Shown: piece after piece, positions 1 through 11,879 of the stretch
Position numbering within the stretch: position 1 is the first letter of the stretch
Layout of the letters: the number at the start of each line of letters is the position of its first letter
Origin: Nectonema munidae
Taxonomy: Eukaryota; Nematomorpha; Nectonematoida; Nectonematidae
Assembly (NCBI GenBank): GCA_030549495.1
Contig: JAUIRK010000011.1
Span: 62,001-126,000 of the forward strand
Length of the DNA: 64,000 nucleotides
Reading direction: 5' to 3'
Translations under genes and position numbers: made by a program
The notes under the pieces: generated by a model
What the model was told of the DNA's origin: nothing
Seen by the model: only the letters and a program-made list of their open reading frames with translations
Database searches by the model: none

Positions 1-368
1 CAAATAGACCCGAAACATATTAGATGTTATAATAACTAAAATCATAATTTTTTTAAAGTTATAATTTTTTATAATCTCAATATTTAATTATGACTATTAT
101 TAGATTTTTTGCAAGAATATGATTAACATTTATAATGTATTTCACTTTTTAATTTTTATCTAATGAAAAAAAATTTAGATTGGGAGTGTATAAAAATACC
201 ATCAAAATAATTTTCATATTAAATTATTATTATAGTTTAATGTAAAATTTGAAAGTTACAAATATATATTCTAATTTATAAAATTGAAACACGATTTTGA
301 ACTTTGCCTTCTTCCATATTGTGATAATATAGTTATTGATCATCTTATTTTTATTATTTATTTTTCAG
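1..368 (+). other. Intron sequence upstream of exon B1
   Basis: This is the 3' part of an intron that begins outside the window. It matches the intron in front of the other B exons, with AT-rich sequence, a conserved GATTGGGAGTGTATAAAAAT stretch and a pyrimidine-rich tract ending TTTTTCAG at 361-368. By analogy with the other units an A exon should lie just upstream, off the window. Confidence 0.7.
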
Positions 369-728
369 ATATTTGTGAATTAGTTCTGGGAGATGGAAGT
401 GATGCAAACGTCCTGTTTAGAAGAGGACAGAGAGTGACACTGAACGTTGTATCGAAATGCGTTCGTGGAGATTCACACTATGTTCCATACTTCTTTGTAG
501 AAAGCGAAGTTGTCAAATCTACAAATGAAAGATATTCGGTAGACACAAGTTCATCACCTGATCTAGAAGATTCCACAAAAGATCTTTACACCTCGACTCT
601 ATCATTTACTCCATCGAGAGACTCCTTCTACGTTTATGCTGTACATGCTAAGGATAGAGAAGTTGCTACTAAAGACGAATTTGAAGATATGGATCTGAAG
701 ACTTTCCAACTGAACTTAATGACACCAC
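369..728 (+). CDS. Exon B1: Ig-like two-cysteine domain, type B
   Basis: This is an internal exon of a large multi-domain gene and codes for one domain of about 120 residues. The acceptor is TTTTTCAG and the donor CAC|GTAAAT. The exon begins with two bases completing a split codon and ends one base into the next, so it is phase 1-1. The product starts DICELVLGDG. It has a B-strand-like VTLNVVSKC, a C-strand-like YFFVESEVVK, and an E-F segment STLSFTPSRDSFYVY that resembles an Ig domain. The second canonical Ig cysteine is missing and the C-strand Trp is Phe. The only cysteines are residue 3 and residue 31. Copy-specific residues are ANVLF (others ANVMF), TNERYS (others TNARYS), loop PDLEDS and EDMDLK. 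The Ig-like call is inferred from the strand pattern. A different beta-sandwich remains possible. Confidence 0.85.
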
Positions 729-3649
729 GTAAATTAATTTTGTTTTATTTTATCACAATCGTGAGTAACTACTGCTGTATAAAAATCAACTGCATGAAAT
801 TAGTGTAAATTTGGACCCCTTGTAAAATGTCTATAATCGATATAATTAAACTTCAATAAATTTACTAAGATTATCCTCATAATTTGGAATGAAGTTATAG
901 ACAAATTTAGACACCTCCGTGCTAAAATTTTGTTAAATTGAAAGAATAATTTATATACATATAAATAATTGAAGGAACTCGTCAAACAACCAAGTGAACA
1001 TTACAAAAGCCAATTTTAATTAGTAAAATATAAATAATTTTAAAGTTATTTATTTATAACAGAAAGGAGGCTGAAGAACCTCTGTATTTAAATACTTAAA
1101 ATTTGTACTTCAACTTGATAAAGACTCATGGAGACGAAATTTCTTTTTATTTAAATAAATTTGTTTGAGACTTTACTATTTTCTAAATTGTTACTCTATG
1201 TACATTTTATTTTATATCTCTTTAGCTTCACTATATCTTCTCGGTATTCTTAATGCACATATGATAAAGGATTGAATAAAAATGAACGGGTCCAAAAAGC
1301 CAAAACTATGGAGAAATTAAATAAATATGCAATAATAAATTTCGTGACTAAAGAGACGACATCAAAATCGATTGCGCACAAAAGGGCCCCAGATCTGCTA
1401 CGCCTGAACCAAAAAGTCTCTATACCCTAAAATTTATATCGTTCTAATTATGCTTTATTTCTCTACTTTGATTGATTATTATTTACAATAAGCTCTGAAA
1501 ACCACGGTCTTCACTCGCATAAATACGTTTCGGAGACTTCTCAAGTCTGAAACATAAAAGAATTCGCCATAAAACTTGATTGGAAGCGTCTAGACTGCAG
1601 TGGTTCCCAAACTTTTTCCAGTGGCAACCCCATTTAGGCATCAGCAGACTTTCTACGACCCCACCCAAAGATCAAGAGTAATTGGATGTTACTGATGCGA
1701 GTAATACAAGCTTTATTTTGATAATAAAATAATGTTCTTAATGTCATGTTTGGTACTGCCTTTCTATCACCAACTTCTCAATCTATGATGTTGTTTTGGA
1801 TATATCACAACGTTGGTCATCTTCAGCAAGGAGTTTAATTCTTAGCATCGATTTTAGTAGTAAAGATGAAAAGGTCACTTCACACATAAGGGAAATGCAT
1901 GAGAATTCTCAGCTTACATTCAGCCAAATTTGGATATCGAAGTAATTGCTTGATTCAAAATTGATTCACTGCTAGGGATTCAAAGTCAGTGGTTGCACAG
2001 TCAGATGTGATAAGATCAATGAATTCCTCTTGATATCTTTCAGGAACATCTTCAATTTTTGCAGCAAATGGTTTTTTAAATATACTATGGGATAACTGAG
2101 GCTTTTCTGGAAAATATCGACTAAACTCCTCTTTTAAAGTCTCTAAGTTTTGGATCAGGAAACTTTAAAAGCTGTTGTTGAATAGAACACCAGTCTCATT
2201 TTCTTCAACAAATGTATTTAATGTGGGAAACGTGTAAAAAATTCTATTTTTTATCCTTGACAGCCAAAGATCCAGGCTTCATTTGGAAGGTATTTCGTTT
2301 TTCTGCAAAATCGAGTGTTGGAATTCTCTCTCTGAAGTGAAAGATTAGGGCAATACAGTATTCTGAAGAAATTTACCAAGTATGCAGTTTTTATCAAATT
2401 ATTCATGTCACCAAGGAAATTTGAAGGTTTTATTCTTCCTTGCTGAGATAGGAATTATCTCACCTCAGCATTCAACTCAAAAATCTCTTCAATATTTTTC
2501 CTTTTGACAGCCATCTTACCTCATTGTGCAATATAAGAACTCCATGCTTGGAATCCGTTTTTTGGCACAGTTTAGCGAATAAGCGATTGTTAAATGCATT
2601 AAACAGACTGGCAGCACAATTACACACAGAATTGCCAGATGAAAAACTCTTAACTGACACAAATGATCAGGAACGCATATATATCCCACACACTATGGAT
2701 ACAGGTATACATGGCTAAGAACCTGTGATCCCCAGAAGTTAATTCTAGGATTAAAAAGGTCCTGAGAAAATCGATAGACAACAATCTACTGTACAATTGA
2801 TTGCCTCAGTTAATCATGGCATTAAAAAAGTGACCTAACGTATATTTTATCATTTGTCTTTTAGAATTAGGCCTATATATACCGCCTCAGGTCGAAATGG
2901 GGCAAGGTTCGGGAAAAGCCTACTGAATCTTCTTAATCCATTGATATCACCGAAATGCCTTATAAATCATTATCATTTATAATGTCTTTGAGACCCCATG
3001 AAAATTACTTGCCGACCCCAAGTAGGGTTGGGAACCCCTGGTCAAGAGAACCTTCAGAACTAACCCTATTTCATCTTGGACAAGAGTTCATTGTAATTAT
3101 CTATAAATTTAAAAATCTAAATTAAATCAAGGTATTTCATTTTTAAATTGCATGCAAATCTGATTCCAGAAAGTAAACTAGATAAACTCACAAGTTTCAA
3201 AATTGATGTCAAATCTTGACCTAATTTTGATTTGCAGGCGCTTATAGATCAATTAGTTCATTTTTTTTTCTGAAGAAATTTAATATGATATTTGATAACG
3301 TTTTAGATCAAAAATTAACCCATTGAAAATTTGTTGGAATCCTATGATTTCTTTGCCCGGAACGATGGGGAATCAGTATAAAAGTATTCGAAGAAAGTCA
3401 GTTCCATGTTTGAATTAACCTTTCGTGTTTCAGAGTACGAAGTTCACCAAAATATTTTTATTAAAGGGGCGTAAGAATTTCTTTCTTTTTCAATAACAAT
3501 TAAAATCAGAGAATCAAAAGCATACACATTTTATTCTCCGATAGTGCAAAATTACCGAAAAATATGGACCACTAAAACTATAATTTTTAATATACAACTA
3601 AAATTTCATAAATTCAATTAATAATTCGATGTTTTATTAATTTCTATAG
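729..3649 (+). other. Intron between B1 and A1
   Basis: This intron holds unit-derived sequence shared with other B-to-A introns, interrupted by a decayed hAT element at about 1596-3040. The block around 1337-1595 (CGACATCAAAATCGATTGCG and onwards) recurs at about 20092 and 37789, so this unit belongs to the same intron subtype as those upstream of A4 and A7. No other gene is seen. Confidence 0.75.
1596..3040 (-). mobile_element. Decayed hAT (ZBED/Charlie-like) DNA transposon
   Basis: The ends are inverted: CAGTGGTTCCCAAACTTTTT starts at 1598 and GGTTGGGAACCCCTG ends at 3040. Flanks GTCTAGAC (1588-1595) and GTCAAGAG (3041-3048) look like an aged 8-bp target duplication. The paralogous intron at about 20336 has the uninterrupted site GCGTCTAGAGAACCTTCAG, which confirms the insertion. 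On the minus strand around 2660-2472 a transposase remnant reads LFAKLCQKTDSKHG and then EVRWLSKGK, a block typical of hAT transposases of the ZBED5/SCAND3 kind. The rest of the coding region is short, broken frames. At 1.45 kb it is about half the usual autonomous length. Confidence 0.8.
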
Positions 3650-4015
3650 AAATGCCAACTTGTGAGTTAAGTGACGAAGATATGGACGAAGAAGAAGTTT
3701 CAATAACTCGTGAAGAAAGATTGACTCTCACATTCGTTGCCAAATGCGAACGAGTACTAGACGCTACATTCCTTCCTCATTTTGTAGTCCAAAATGAAGT
3801 TGTCAAAAGAAGCAACGATAAATATACGGTACAAATTGGAGTTGAAACAGAACTAGACGATCCAAATAAAGTGATCGTTACATCGAGCATAATCTTTGTT
3901 GTTCCCTTTGAAGAACAAGACATCGTTGCGAGCTTAGGCTTTGAAGATAATGAAATGGATTTATCTGCCGTTAGAGGAAATGCACTGAAGACCTTCCATT
4001 TGACTCAAGATACAG
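3650..4015 (+). CDS. Exon A1: Ig-like two-cysteine domain, type A
   Basis: This internal phase 1-1 exon is the sister of type B. The acceptor is TTTCTATAG and the donor ACAG|GTTACT. The product begins MPTCELSDEDMDEEEVSITR. The methionine follows a split codon and is probably not a start. Next come LTLTFVAKCERV (B-like strand), PHFVVQNEVVKRSNDKYTV (C to C'), a loop ETELDDPN, and VTSSIIFVVPFEEQDIVASL (E-F). The cysteines are residues 4 and 32 of the visible frame only. An acidic N-terminal segment (DEDMDEEE) separates the first Cys from the first strand. Spliced onto B, the junction codon after TP is CAA (Gln), giving NLMTPQMPTC. Reading past the donor gives five residues and a stop, as in most A copies. 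Confidence 0.85.
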
Positions 4016-4340
4016 GTTACTCTTTTTCATAGATTTGCTTAAAAGCTTTACTGAAATATAAATATGCTTAAGTAACTGTCAGCACGATATATGAAGTTGT
4101 GAATCTTTTTTTATAGATTGACATATAACTGGAAGCAGACTGAAGAACCTTTGTAATTAAATACTTAAAATGTATTTCATATATCTCAATATTTATTTAT
4201 AACTATTATTAGATTTTTCCCAACAATATGATTAACATTTATAACACATTTCACTTTTTAATTTTTATCTAATGAAAAAAATTTAGATTGGGAGTGTATA
4301 AAAAATACCATAAAATTAATTTTCATATTAAATTTTTATA

Positions 4341-5976
4341 TACCTTTTCAAGTTCATTATGGGAATTGTCAAGTTCATTACGGGAATAGTCAAGTTCAAA
4401 ATGAGAATAATCATGAAAAAGTATTTTTTAGAGCTTAAAATATATTAATCAATTGAAAATTATTGTTCATTTCTTTAACTTTCTTTAAAAAAATAAAACA
4501 CTTAATTTCAGAATTTTAAATCAGAATTAGAAAAAAAGGGGAAAAAAAGGCTTTTTTACATATTTTTATTTTTATTTTAGGAAATAAAAATCGTCTGCTT
4601 ATTTTATATAGCAACTAAGTTTATAATAATCGTCTGCCTTAAGATTTCTCATTTTTTAACGCATGTCAAATCGAATGAATAAAAGATTTGATGAAGAAAG
4701 AAGAAAGCAGATTTTTGCATCTCACGATTCGTATGGTGATTGGAGGTCACTTGCTATGCGTTCACAGGCTCCTAAATCTACAGCTTATCGCTGGATTATT
4801 ATTAAAGAGGGTGATAAAAAAGATCAAAGAGGTGGTTCAATATACCAAAAAGTACTTGAATTACATAAAAATTGGATGATTGATCCGATCGAATCCTAGA
4901 ATCAGCTTAGAAGAATTAAGGAGTCGCCTTTTACAAAGATTCAAGATCAAATTGTCCAAGGAAGGTATCCGTATTCATTTAGATGCAATGCTTTATACCT
5001 TAAAAGAAATTAGGTATGAATCAGAAAACGGTAATCTGGCTGAAAATAAAGTAAAGAGAAAAGAGTTTGCTGAATCTCTTCTCAATTTTCAGTCTGAAAA
5101 CCTTCCAATAGTTTTCATGGACGAGACAAATTTTAATATTCATATTTCTCGTAGCCAGGGAGGTTCTTTACCTGGAACCAGATGTACAGTTATTGCTGCA
5201 GGTTCTAAAGGGGCAAACATTCACGTTATCGGTGGAATTAGTAGCTTTGGAATGATCCACTATGAAATAAGACGTGGATCTTTCAAAAAAGAACAAACAA
5301 AGACATGGATAGAGGAGTGCCTTTGGAAGGTAAAATTTAAAAATGGTCGTTCTGTTGTTTTGTAATTGGCAATGCCCCTTGTCATTCTGGTGTCGAAGAG
5401 GTTTTTATTGAAACGGAATTCTCTGATCATCCAATTTTACGACTAGTTCCTTACAGTCCAATGTTAATCTTATTGAATCGGTGTAGTCGATGGTGAAATC
5501 TAACGTTAAAAGTATGTTGGCAGAAAATATGCCCAGAATTCTGTTTTATCAAAAGCAGAATTTCGATTGAGAGAGCTTGAAAGATTGATAATTCATGGCC
5601 TATCTTTAGTAACCCCATCCGTTTGCCCTAACTTTGGAGCTAAAATACTGAGAGTTTTACCTAAAGTTCTTAACCTTGAAAACATGGATTATTAAAATCT
5701 TACATTTTTCCAAATTATTTTTATTTTATTTTTTTTTGCATTTTATGTTCCCATAATAAATTTTACTTATTCTCGTTTTAACCTGAATTTTCCTATGATA
5801 ACTAAATTGAGTATATTTTAATGGGATTTTATTTATGTATATTTTTTAATTTATGAGGTTACTATTTTTGTGATTATCTTTACTATTTTCATTATGAACT
5901 TGAATATTCTCATAATGAACTTCTTGACTATTCCCATAATGAACTTGACTATTCTTATAATGAACTTAAAAAAGTA
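4341..5976 (+). mobile_element. Tc1/mariner-like (IS630-type) DNA transposon with repeated inverted ends
   Basis: The element is flanked by TA on both sides (4339-4340 and 5977-5978), the expected target duplication of this superfamily. The left end is TACCTTTTCAAGTTCATTA and the right end is its near reverse complement. Each end carries three to four direct repeats of about 21 bp with the core AAGTTCATTATGGGAATAGT (left about 4350-4415, right about 5885-5965), inverted relative to each other. They look like multiple transposase binding sites. The paralogous introns have an empty site (TTATTATAGTTTAATG). One transposase gene lies inside on the plus strand. Confidence 0.85.
4663..5695 (+). pseudogene. 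Broken Tc1/mariner-like transposase
   Basis: The N-terminal part (4663 to about 4885) is a helix-turn-helix region containing DWRSLAMRSQAPKSTAYRW. After a shift of frame near 4880 the catalytic part continues with RISLEELRSRLL, then IVFMDETNFNIHISRSQGG (first catalytic Asp in MDET), then GANIHVIGGISSFGMIHYE. Near 5355 the frame shifts again into VIGNAPCHSGVEE, where the second catalytic Asp of the usual DNAPCHS is Gly. LVPYSPML follows, then SMVKSNVK, in the position of the PYSPxLNPIE/WSxVK region. A final MDY-stop is at 5684-5695. With two frameshifts and a lost catalytic residue this copy cannot be active. The family assignment rests on the DETNF, NAPCHS and PYSP motifs. Confidence 0.85.
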
Positions 5977-5988
5977 TAGCTTAATTAA

Positions 5989-6110
5989 CCCTTTGAAGAC
6001 CAACATTTTGAAGACGATTCGTCTGCTTTCTTTTTCAATGGAATTTTATATATTCAAAGCAGACGATTTTCATTTCTTGGGACACTGGTGTACCACTGGT
6101 CCTCAAAGGT
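5989..6110. mobile_element. Tiny TTAA-flanked MITE (piggyBac-like ends)
   Basis: A 122-bp sequence flanked by TTAA at 5985-5988 and 6111-6114. The left end is CCCTTTGAAGACCA and the reverse complement of the right end is ACCTTTGAGGACCA. TTAA duplication and a CCCT-like start are typical of piggyBac elements. No protein is encoded. It lies 12 bases from the end of the Tc1-like element. A related decayed piece appears near 46605-46660. Confidence 0.75.
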
Positions 6111-6241
6111 TTAATTGAAAATTTGAAAGTTACAAATATATATTCTAATTTATAAAATTCAAACACGATTTGAACTTTGCCTTATTCCGTATTGTGATAA
6201 TATAATTATTGATCATCTTATTTTCATAATTTATTTTTCAG

Positions 6242-6601
6242 ATATTTGTGAATTAGTTCTGGGGGCTGGAAGTGATGCAAACGTCATGTTTAGAAGAGGA
6301 CAAAGAGTGACACTGAACGTTGTATCAAAATGCGTCCGTGGAGATTCACACTATGTTCCATACTTCTTTGTAGAAAGCGAGGTTGTCAAATCTACAAATG
6401 CAAGATATTCGGTAGACACAAGTTCATCACCTGATCTTGATGATTCCACGAAAGATCTTTACACCTCGACTCTATCATTTACTCCATCGAGAGACTCCTT
6501 CTACGTTTATGCTGTACATGCTAAGGATAGAGAAGTTGCTACTAAAGACGAATTTGAAGATATGGGTCTGAAGACTTTCCAACTGAACTTAATGACAGCA
6601 C
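6242..6601 (+). CDS. Exon B2: Ig-like two-cysteine domain, type B
   Basis: Second type B exon, with the same boundaries and phase as B1. Distinctive residues are LGAGSDANV (Ala where the others have Asp), loop PDLDDS, and the last codons MTA instead of MTP. The donor is CAC|GTAAAA. The sequence just after the exon (about 6602-6690) has lost a stretch present downstream of most B exons and is nearly identical to that after B9, so B2 and B9 are the closest relatives although 38 kb apart. Confidence 0.85.
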
Positions 6602-8030
6602 GTAAAATAATTTTGTACAGTGTGAATTCGGGTACCATGTAAAATGTCTATAATCGATATAATTAAATTTCAATTCATAATTTGAAATTAAGGTATAGAC
6701 AAATTTGGACACTTCCGTGCTAAACATTTTGATTAAATTGAAAGAATAATTTAATACATATAAATAATTGAAGGAACTCGTCAAACAACCAAGTGAAAAT
6801 TATAAAAGCCAATTTAATTAGTTAAATATAAATAATTTTAAAGTTATTGATTTATAACTCAAAGGAGACTGAAGAACCTTTGTAATTAAATACTTAAAAT
6901 GTGTACTTTAAATTGATAAAGACTCGTGGAGACGGAATTTCATTTTATTTAAATAAATTTGTTTGAAACTTTACTCTTTTTGTTTAAAATATAAATACAT
7001 GCAATACATAACAATAAAATGAAATGAACTAAAGTGTAACTCTAGGGACCTTGTATTTTATATCTCTTTAGCTTCACTATATATTCTCGGTATTATTAAT
7101 AGACATATGATAAAGGATTGAATCAAAATAAACGGCTGCAAAAAGCTAAAACTATGGAGAAATTAAATAAATATGCAATAAACTTATACTGCGTTTCTAC
7201 CTTGTTAATTATTCGTCTCTCATTTTCTCATCATTCATTTTAATTAAGTTCTCTTCTCTTCAAAATGTTAATTTTTTAATTGATCTAAATTCTATACTTG
7301 ATTTAAACTGGCAAATTTTTATTACAATTATACTTAGCTAAAATGGAATTTGGTGAATTGTATCTAATAAAGTTATTATCATAAGATTTTAAATTAGAAA
7401 AATTATAGTTGGAAATATCGTGTTTAAATTCTATAAATGGAAAAAGTCAGAAAAAATGGAATAAGACACGAATGAAAATGTTTTAAGCACCATGAAACAA
7501 AAAGAACCAACATTCTGAAGAAAAATTTATTTCGTTCAAAGCATGTAAGAAAAATGGGAATGGGACCATGGCTCGGAAATTTTTTGAGCTGAAATTATAA
7601 TGTACCAAATTTGTGCATTCATTGTAATAATTTTTAAGTAAAACATACAAATACCGAACTTCCATAGTTCATTTGTTATTCTTCAAGCAAACGACATTTG
7701 ATAGTAATTATTGTTTTGAGGTAACATATTGTATTATGTATATATCTATGTGGTGCATGATTATGTACAATATTACAAAGTTGTTTCGTATAATAATATC
7801 TTCATAAATCGCTCGTAATTTTCAAATTATCTGAAAATAATAATTTTAACTTAATTTCTTTGAAAAATTTTTTAAATTTCTTAATGGTTATATTAATCTC
7901 TAATTCATACAAATTTTAGCCTCCGAAAGCGCAATATTACAGAAAAATATGCACCACTAAAACTATAATTTTTAATATACATCTAAAATTTCATGAATTC
8001 AATTAATAGATCGATGTTTTATTTCTATAG
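6602..8030 (+). other. Intron between B2 and A2
   Basis: About 1.4 kb of unit intron with no insertion recognised. It contains the block around 7475-7700 (ACCATGAAACAAAAAGAACC) also seen near 25880 and 34170, marking one intron subtype. No gene is seen. Short open frames here are chance. Confidence 0.7.
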
Positions 8031-8396
8031 AAATGCCAACTTGTGAGTTAAGTAACGAAGATATGGACGAAGAAGATGTTTCAATAACTCGTGAAGAAAG
8101 ATTAACTCTCACATTCGTTGCCAAATGTGAAAGAGTACGAGACGCTACATTCCTTCCTCATTTTGTAGTCCAAAATGAAGTTGTCAAAAGAAGCAACGTT
8201 AAATATACAGTACAAATTGGAGTTGAAACAGATCTAGACGATCCTAATAAAGTGATCGTTACATCGAGCATAATCTTTGTTGTTCCCTTTGAAGATCAAG
8301 ACATCGTTGCCGGCTTAGGCTTTGCAGATAATAAAATGGATTTATCTGCCGTTAGAGGAAATGCACTGAAGACCTTCCATTTGACTCAGAATACAG
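8031..8396 (+). CDS. Exon A2: Ig-like two-cysteine domain, type A
   Basis: Second type A exon, acceptor ATTTCTATAG and donor ACAG|GTTACT. Copy-specific residues are ELSNEDMDEEDV at the acidic N-terminus, RVRDATFLPHFVVQ, KRSNVKYT (Val unique to this copy), EDQDIVAGLGFADNKMDL and the end TQNTG. Asn in QNT is shared only with A9. Confidence 0.85.
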
Positions 8397-10447
8397 GTTA
8401 CTCTTTTCCATAATTTTGCCTAAAAACAAGTTTATTAATGAACAACTTAACTTATCAACTATTACAAGATTCTGATCAAATCATCTCTAGGTACAATTAA
8501 AGAACTGTGAGTAAAATATTAGATAACAATAGCTACAGCTTCAAATATAAAGGATGGTGGGAGTTTTCAACCAAGAGTGTAAACATGGCCATTCCAATTC
8601 GATTTTCTTGTCAAGATTTGATTATTCACGAAAGTATTTGGATCTTTTTGGAGTAACGTTAGAATTACTTGTCGTTGTGTTTCTTTTCTTTTAGGTCTAA
8701 ACATTTTGATGCAGATGTTTCAAAGCACTAATTATTTTACGAAAGAACTCACAAATATTACCTATCAGTGTTTATACAAAATCACGAAATATTAAAAGAA
8801 ACATAGATTAAAGATTGCAAAGAGCGATCCTATAAGCCAAATACTTTATTAATTTTTTTTATTAAACTTTTTCTCAAAATTTAGTCTTATGAAATGTTAA
8901 AATCAAACAAAAGGTTAAAGAACATTGTTCTACTTACTAATATAATTAGTAAACCCTGCTGTCAAAATTTTCATTAAAAAATTAGTAACGTTTCCCTAAT
9001 CTAAAGTGTAACTAAATTAGTAAAGGTTCTTGCCCAAATGTCAACTAAAGAATTAGTAAGGTCACTGTTTGGATAGTGTAACATACCAGAAAAATCATTA
9101 AAATTTAAGCCCAATTATTAATTTTAGTTTTGACTTTTGCTAAATAAATTATTAAAAGTAAGTACTATTTATAAATAAACTTAACTGATAAATAAAACTA
9201 GTTAGAATAACAAGAAAATAGTAATAATCTTAGCCATCCTTAGAAATAATATAGCTCAAGTTTTAATATTTTTAATCTAGAAAAAAGTTTAGCATTATCA
9301 TAAAAAATAAAAAATTTTATTTGAAAAATGATTAAACATACAAATTGATTTAATGAACAGTATTCATAATACTTTTTCCTAAAATTGAAGTTTTTATAAA
9401 GTTTTTTAATAACGATGCAAAAAATTTGGTGAAAACTCGCTAATTTAAAACATACACCTTTACATTTAACGCCATCTACATTTAATTTTAGGAACGAATT
9501 TGTCGACTTTCTTCAATTTACTAATATTTTTACACTAGAGTCATTTTTTATTCTCTCTAAAAATAGGTAAATTAATTTTATCTACAGATAGTTGTATATT
9601 AAATTTATATGTTTTGTATGGCTACTTTTGCCTTCGAAGTGAATACAAGCTTCCGTTTTGTTAGACAACATAAAACTCCAGGTAAACTGTATCTTCATGA
9701 GTGCAGATTGTGTTTATTATGGATTCACATTCTGTAACAGCGAAGAAAATAATGAATGCGCCACCTTGTGTTTATTTATTTATATCTGTGAAAATAGGAT
9801 AATAAGTAGCCGTAGAGTTAGCAGATTCATCCTTTACTTAACCAAAATACAACTTTACTAAGCTAATTAGTGAGTGATACTAATTAACACGCTAAGCACT
9901 TCTTATTGTTAAATACTGAATCAGCGTGCTTTGAAGCATAAACATACGTGACTGGCAACACGATATACGAATATGTGTAACTTTTTTTAAAAATTGGAGT
10001 TATAACTGTAAGGATACTGGAGAACTTTTTTAATTGAACACTAAGAATTTATTTTATATACCTCAATACTTAATTATAAGTATGTTGATTAAGTTTTTCA
10101 CAAAAATATGATCAACATATTTTGCACTTTTTACTTTAGTGGTTTTTTATTTTTATCTAATAAAAAATATTTCAGTTAGGGGGAGTAAAATAGACCATGA
10201 AAAATATTTTTCATATTTGAATTTACTTCTTAAATAAAGAATTATTAATGTAAAATTAAAAGGTTATAAATATATTTATTCAAATTATAAACTTCAAACA
10301 TGCTTTTAATCTTTTCCTCATGTCGTAAACTTTAAACCATCTTCTCGTTATTTTAAATGAATATACTTAATTGTTCTATAACATAAATTTTGTTATTGTA
10401 ATAAGATAGCGAAGTTGTCATTCCTATTTTCATAATTTATTTTTCAG
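8397..10447 (+). other. Intron between A2 and B3
   Basis: A longer A-to-B intron than usual. It contains a stretch at about 8930-9130 with repeated TTAGTAA motifs that reappears in altered form near 43140-43350 in a B-to-A intron, so it is probably a dispersed element. Apart from conserved sequence close to the B acceptor, I see no gene or coding remnant. Confidence 0.6.
8930..9130. repeat. Dispersed ATTAGTAA-rich repeat, copy 1
   Basis: The segment contains several ATTAGTAA or ACTAATTT motifs in both orientations and a phrase (ACTAAATTAGTAAAGGTTCT) matched at about 43250 with few changes. It shares no coding sequence with known transposons that I can see. A MITE is possible. The ends are not defined. 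Confidence 0.45.
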
Positions 10448-10807
10448 ATATTTGCGAATTAGTTCTGGGGGATGGAAGTGATGCAAACGTCATGTTTAGA
10501 AGAGGACAGAGAGTGACACTAAACGTTGTATCAAAATGCGTTCGTGGAGATTCCCACTATGTTCCATACTTCTTTGTAGAAAGCGAAGTTGTCAAATCTA
10601 CAAATGCAAGATATTCTGTAGACACAAGTTCATCACTTGATCCAGTTGATTCTACTAAAGATCTTTACACCTCGACTCTATCATTTACTCCATCGAGAGA
10701 CTCCTTCTACGTTTATGCTGTACATGCTAAGGATAGAGAAGTTGCTACTAAAGACGAATTTGAAGATATGGGTCTGAAGACTTTCCAACTGAACTTAATG
10801 ACCCCAC
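10448..10807 (+). CDS. Exon B3: Ig-like two-cysteine domain, type B
   Basis: Third type B exon. The loop after SSS reads LDPVDS, unique in the array, and otherwise the domain follows the consensus (ANVMFRRGQ, EDMGLK, end MTP). The acceptor TTTTTCAG and donor CAC|GTAAAA are standard for the type. The upstream intron near 10300-10430 is more diverged than in other copies and matches the sequence right of the LINE insertion before B8. Confidence 0.85.
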
Positions 10808-11879
10808 GTAAAATAATTTTGTTTTATTTTATCACAATCGTGAGTAATTACGGGGTATAAAAATAATCTGTATGAAATTAGTGTGAATTTGGACCCCTTG
10901 TAAAATGTATATAATCAATATAATTAAACTTCAATAAATTTACTAAGATTATCCTCATAATTTGGAATGAAAGTATAGACAAATTTAGACACTTCACTTC
11001 TAAACTTTTGTTACATTGAAACAATAATTTATATACATTTAAATAATTGAAGGAACTCGTCAAACAACCAAGTGAAAATTACAAAAGCCAATTTTAATTT
11101 GTAAAATATAAATAATTTTAAAGTTATTGATTTATAACTGAAAGGAGGCTGAAGAACCTTTGTAATTAAATACTTAAAATTTGTACTTCAACTTGATAAA
11201 GACTCGTGGAGACGAAATTTCATTTTATTTAAATAAATTTGTTTGAAACTTTACTCTTTTTGTTTAAAATATAAATACATGCAATAAGTAACAATAAAAT
11301 GAAATGAACTAAATTGTTAATCTATGGACCTTTTATTTTATATCTCTTTAGCTTCACTATATTTTCTCGGTATTCTTAATGGACATATAATAAAGGATTG
11401 AATCAAAACAGAACGGGTGCAAAAGCCAAAATTATGGAGAAATTAAATAAATTTGCAATAAACTTATACAACGTTTCTTAACACGCCCCCTTCACTAAAA
11501 AATTAATTGTACAAAATTGGGCCAATCATATCTCTTCAAATTTCGTGATTTTTCCTAAAATCGCTAGCTGCATCTTTTGATACCAGTTTCATGGTAGTTG
11601 AATGACACTTTCATGTCCAAAACTTTTCATCAAAATTAAAAATTAAAAATTTTCAGAAAATTTTTGACATTATCTTTAGTTAACCTTATAACTTAGGATC
11701 TATATTATATACTACCTTGAAATTTATAATTATATACAGTTTTGAACACATAACACTTTATATATTTAATTTTTTCAATAATCATGGCTACTTTTTAGAA
11801 AATGTCAATAAAAAATTAGATTAATCAGAAATATATTTAATAAAATATTCCTACAAATTTTACATAAAATATGTTAATA

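Larger units (their letters stand above)
4016..6241 (+). other. Intron between A1 and B2
   Basis: This intron carries two adjacent insertions in what is, in other copies, a short intron of about 430 bp: a Tc1/mariner-like element at 4341-5976 and a 122-bp TTAA-flanked element at 5989-6110. The remaining sequence matches the A-to-B introns elsewhere. Confidence 0.8.

Noticed and set aside
284-368. Open frame continuing upstream of exon B1 (and similar extensions before B7 and B9)
   Set aside because: It runs through the pyrimidine tract and AG acceptor shared by all B copies. Other copies have stops there, so it is intron read-through.
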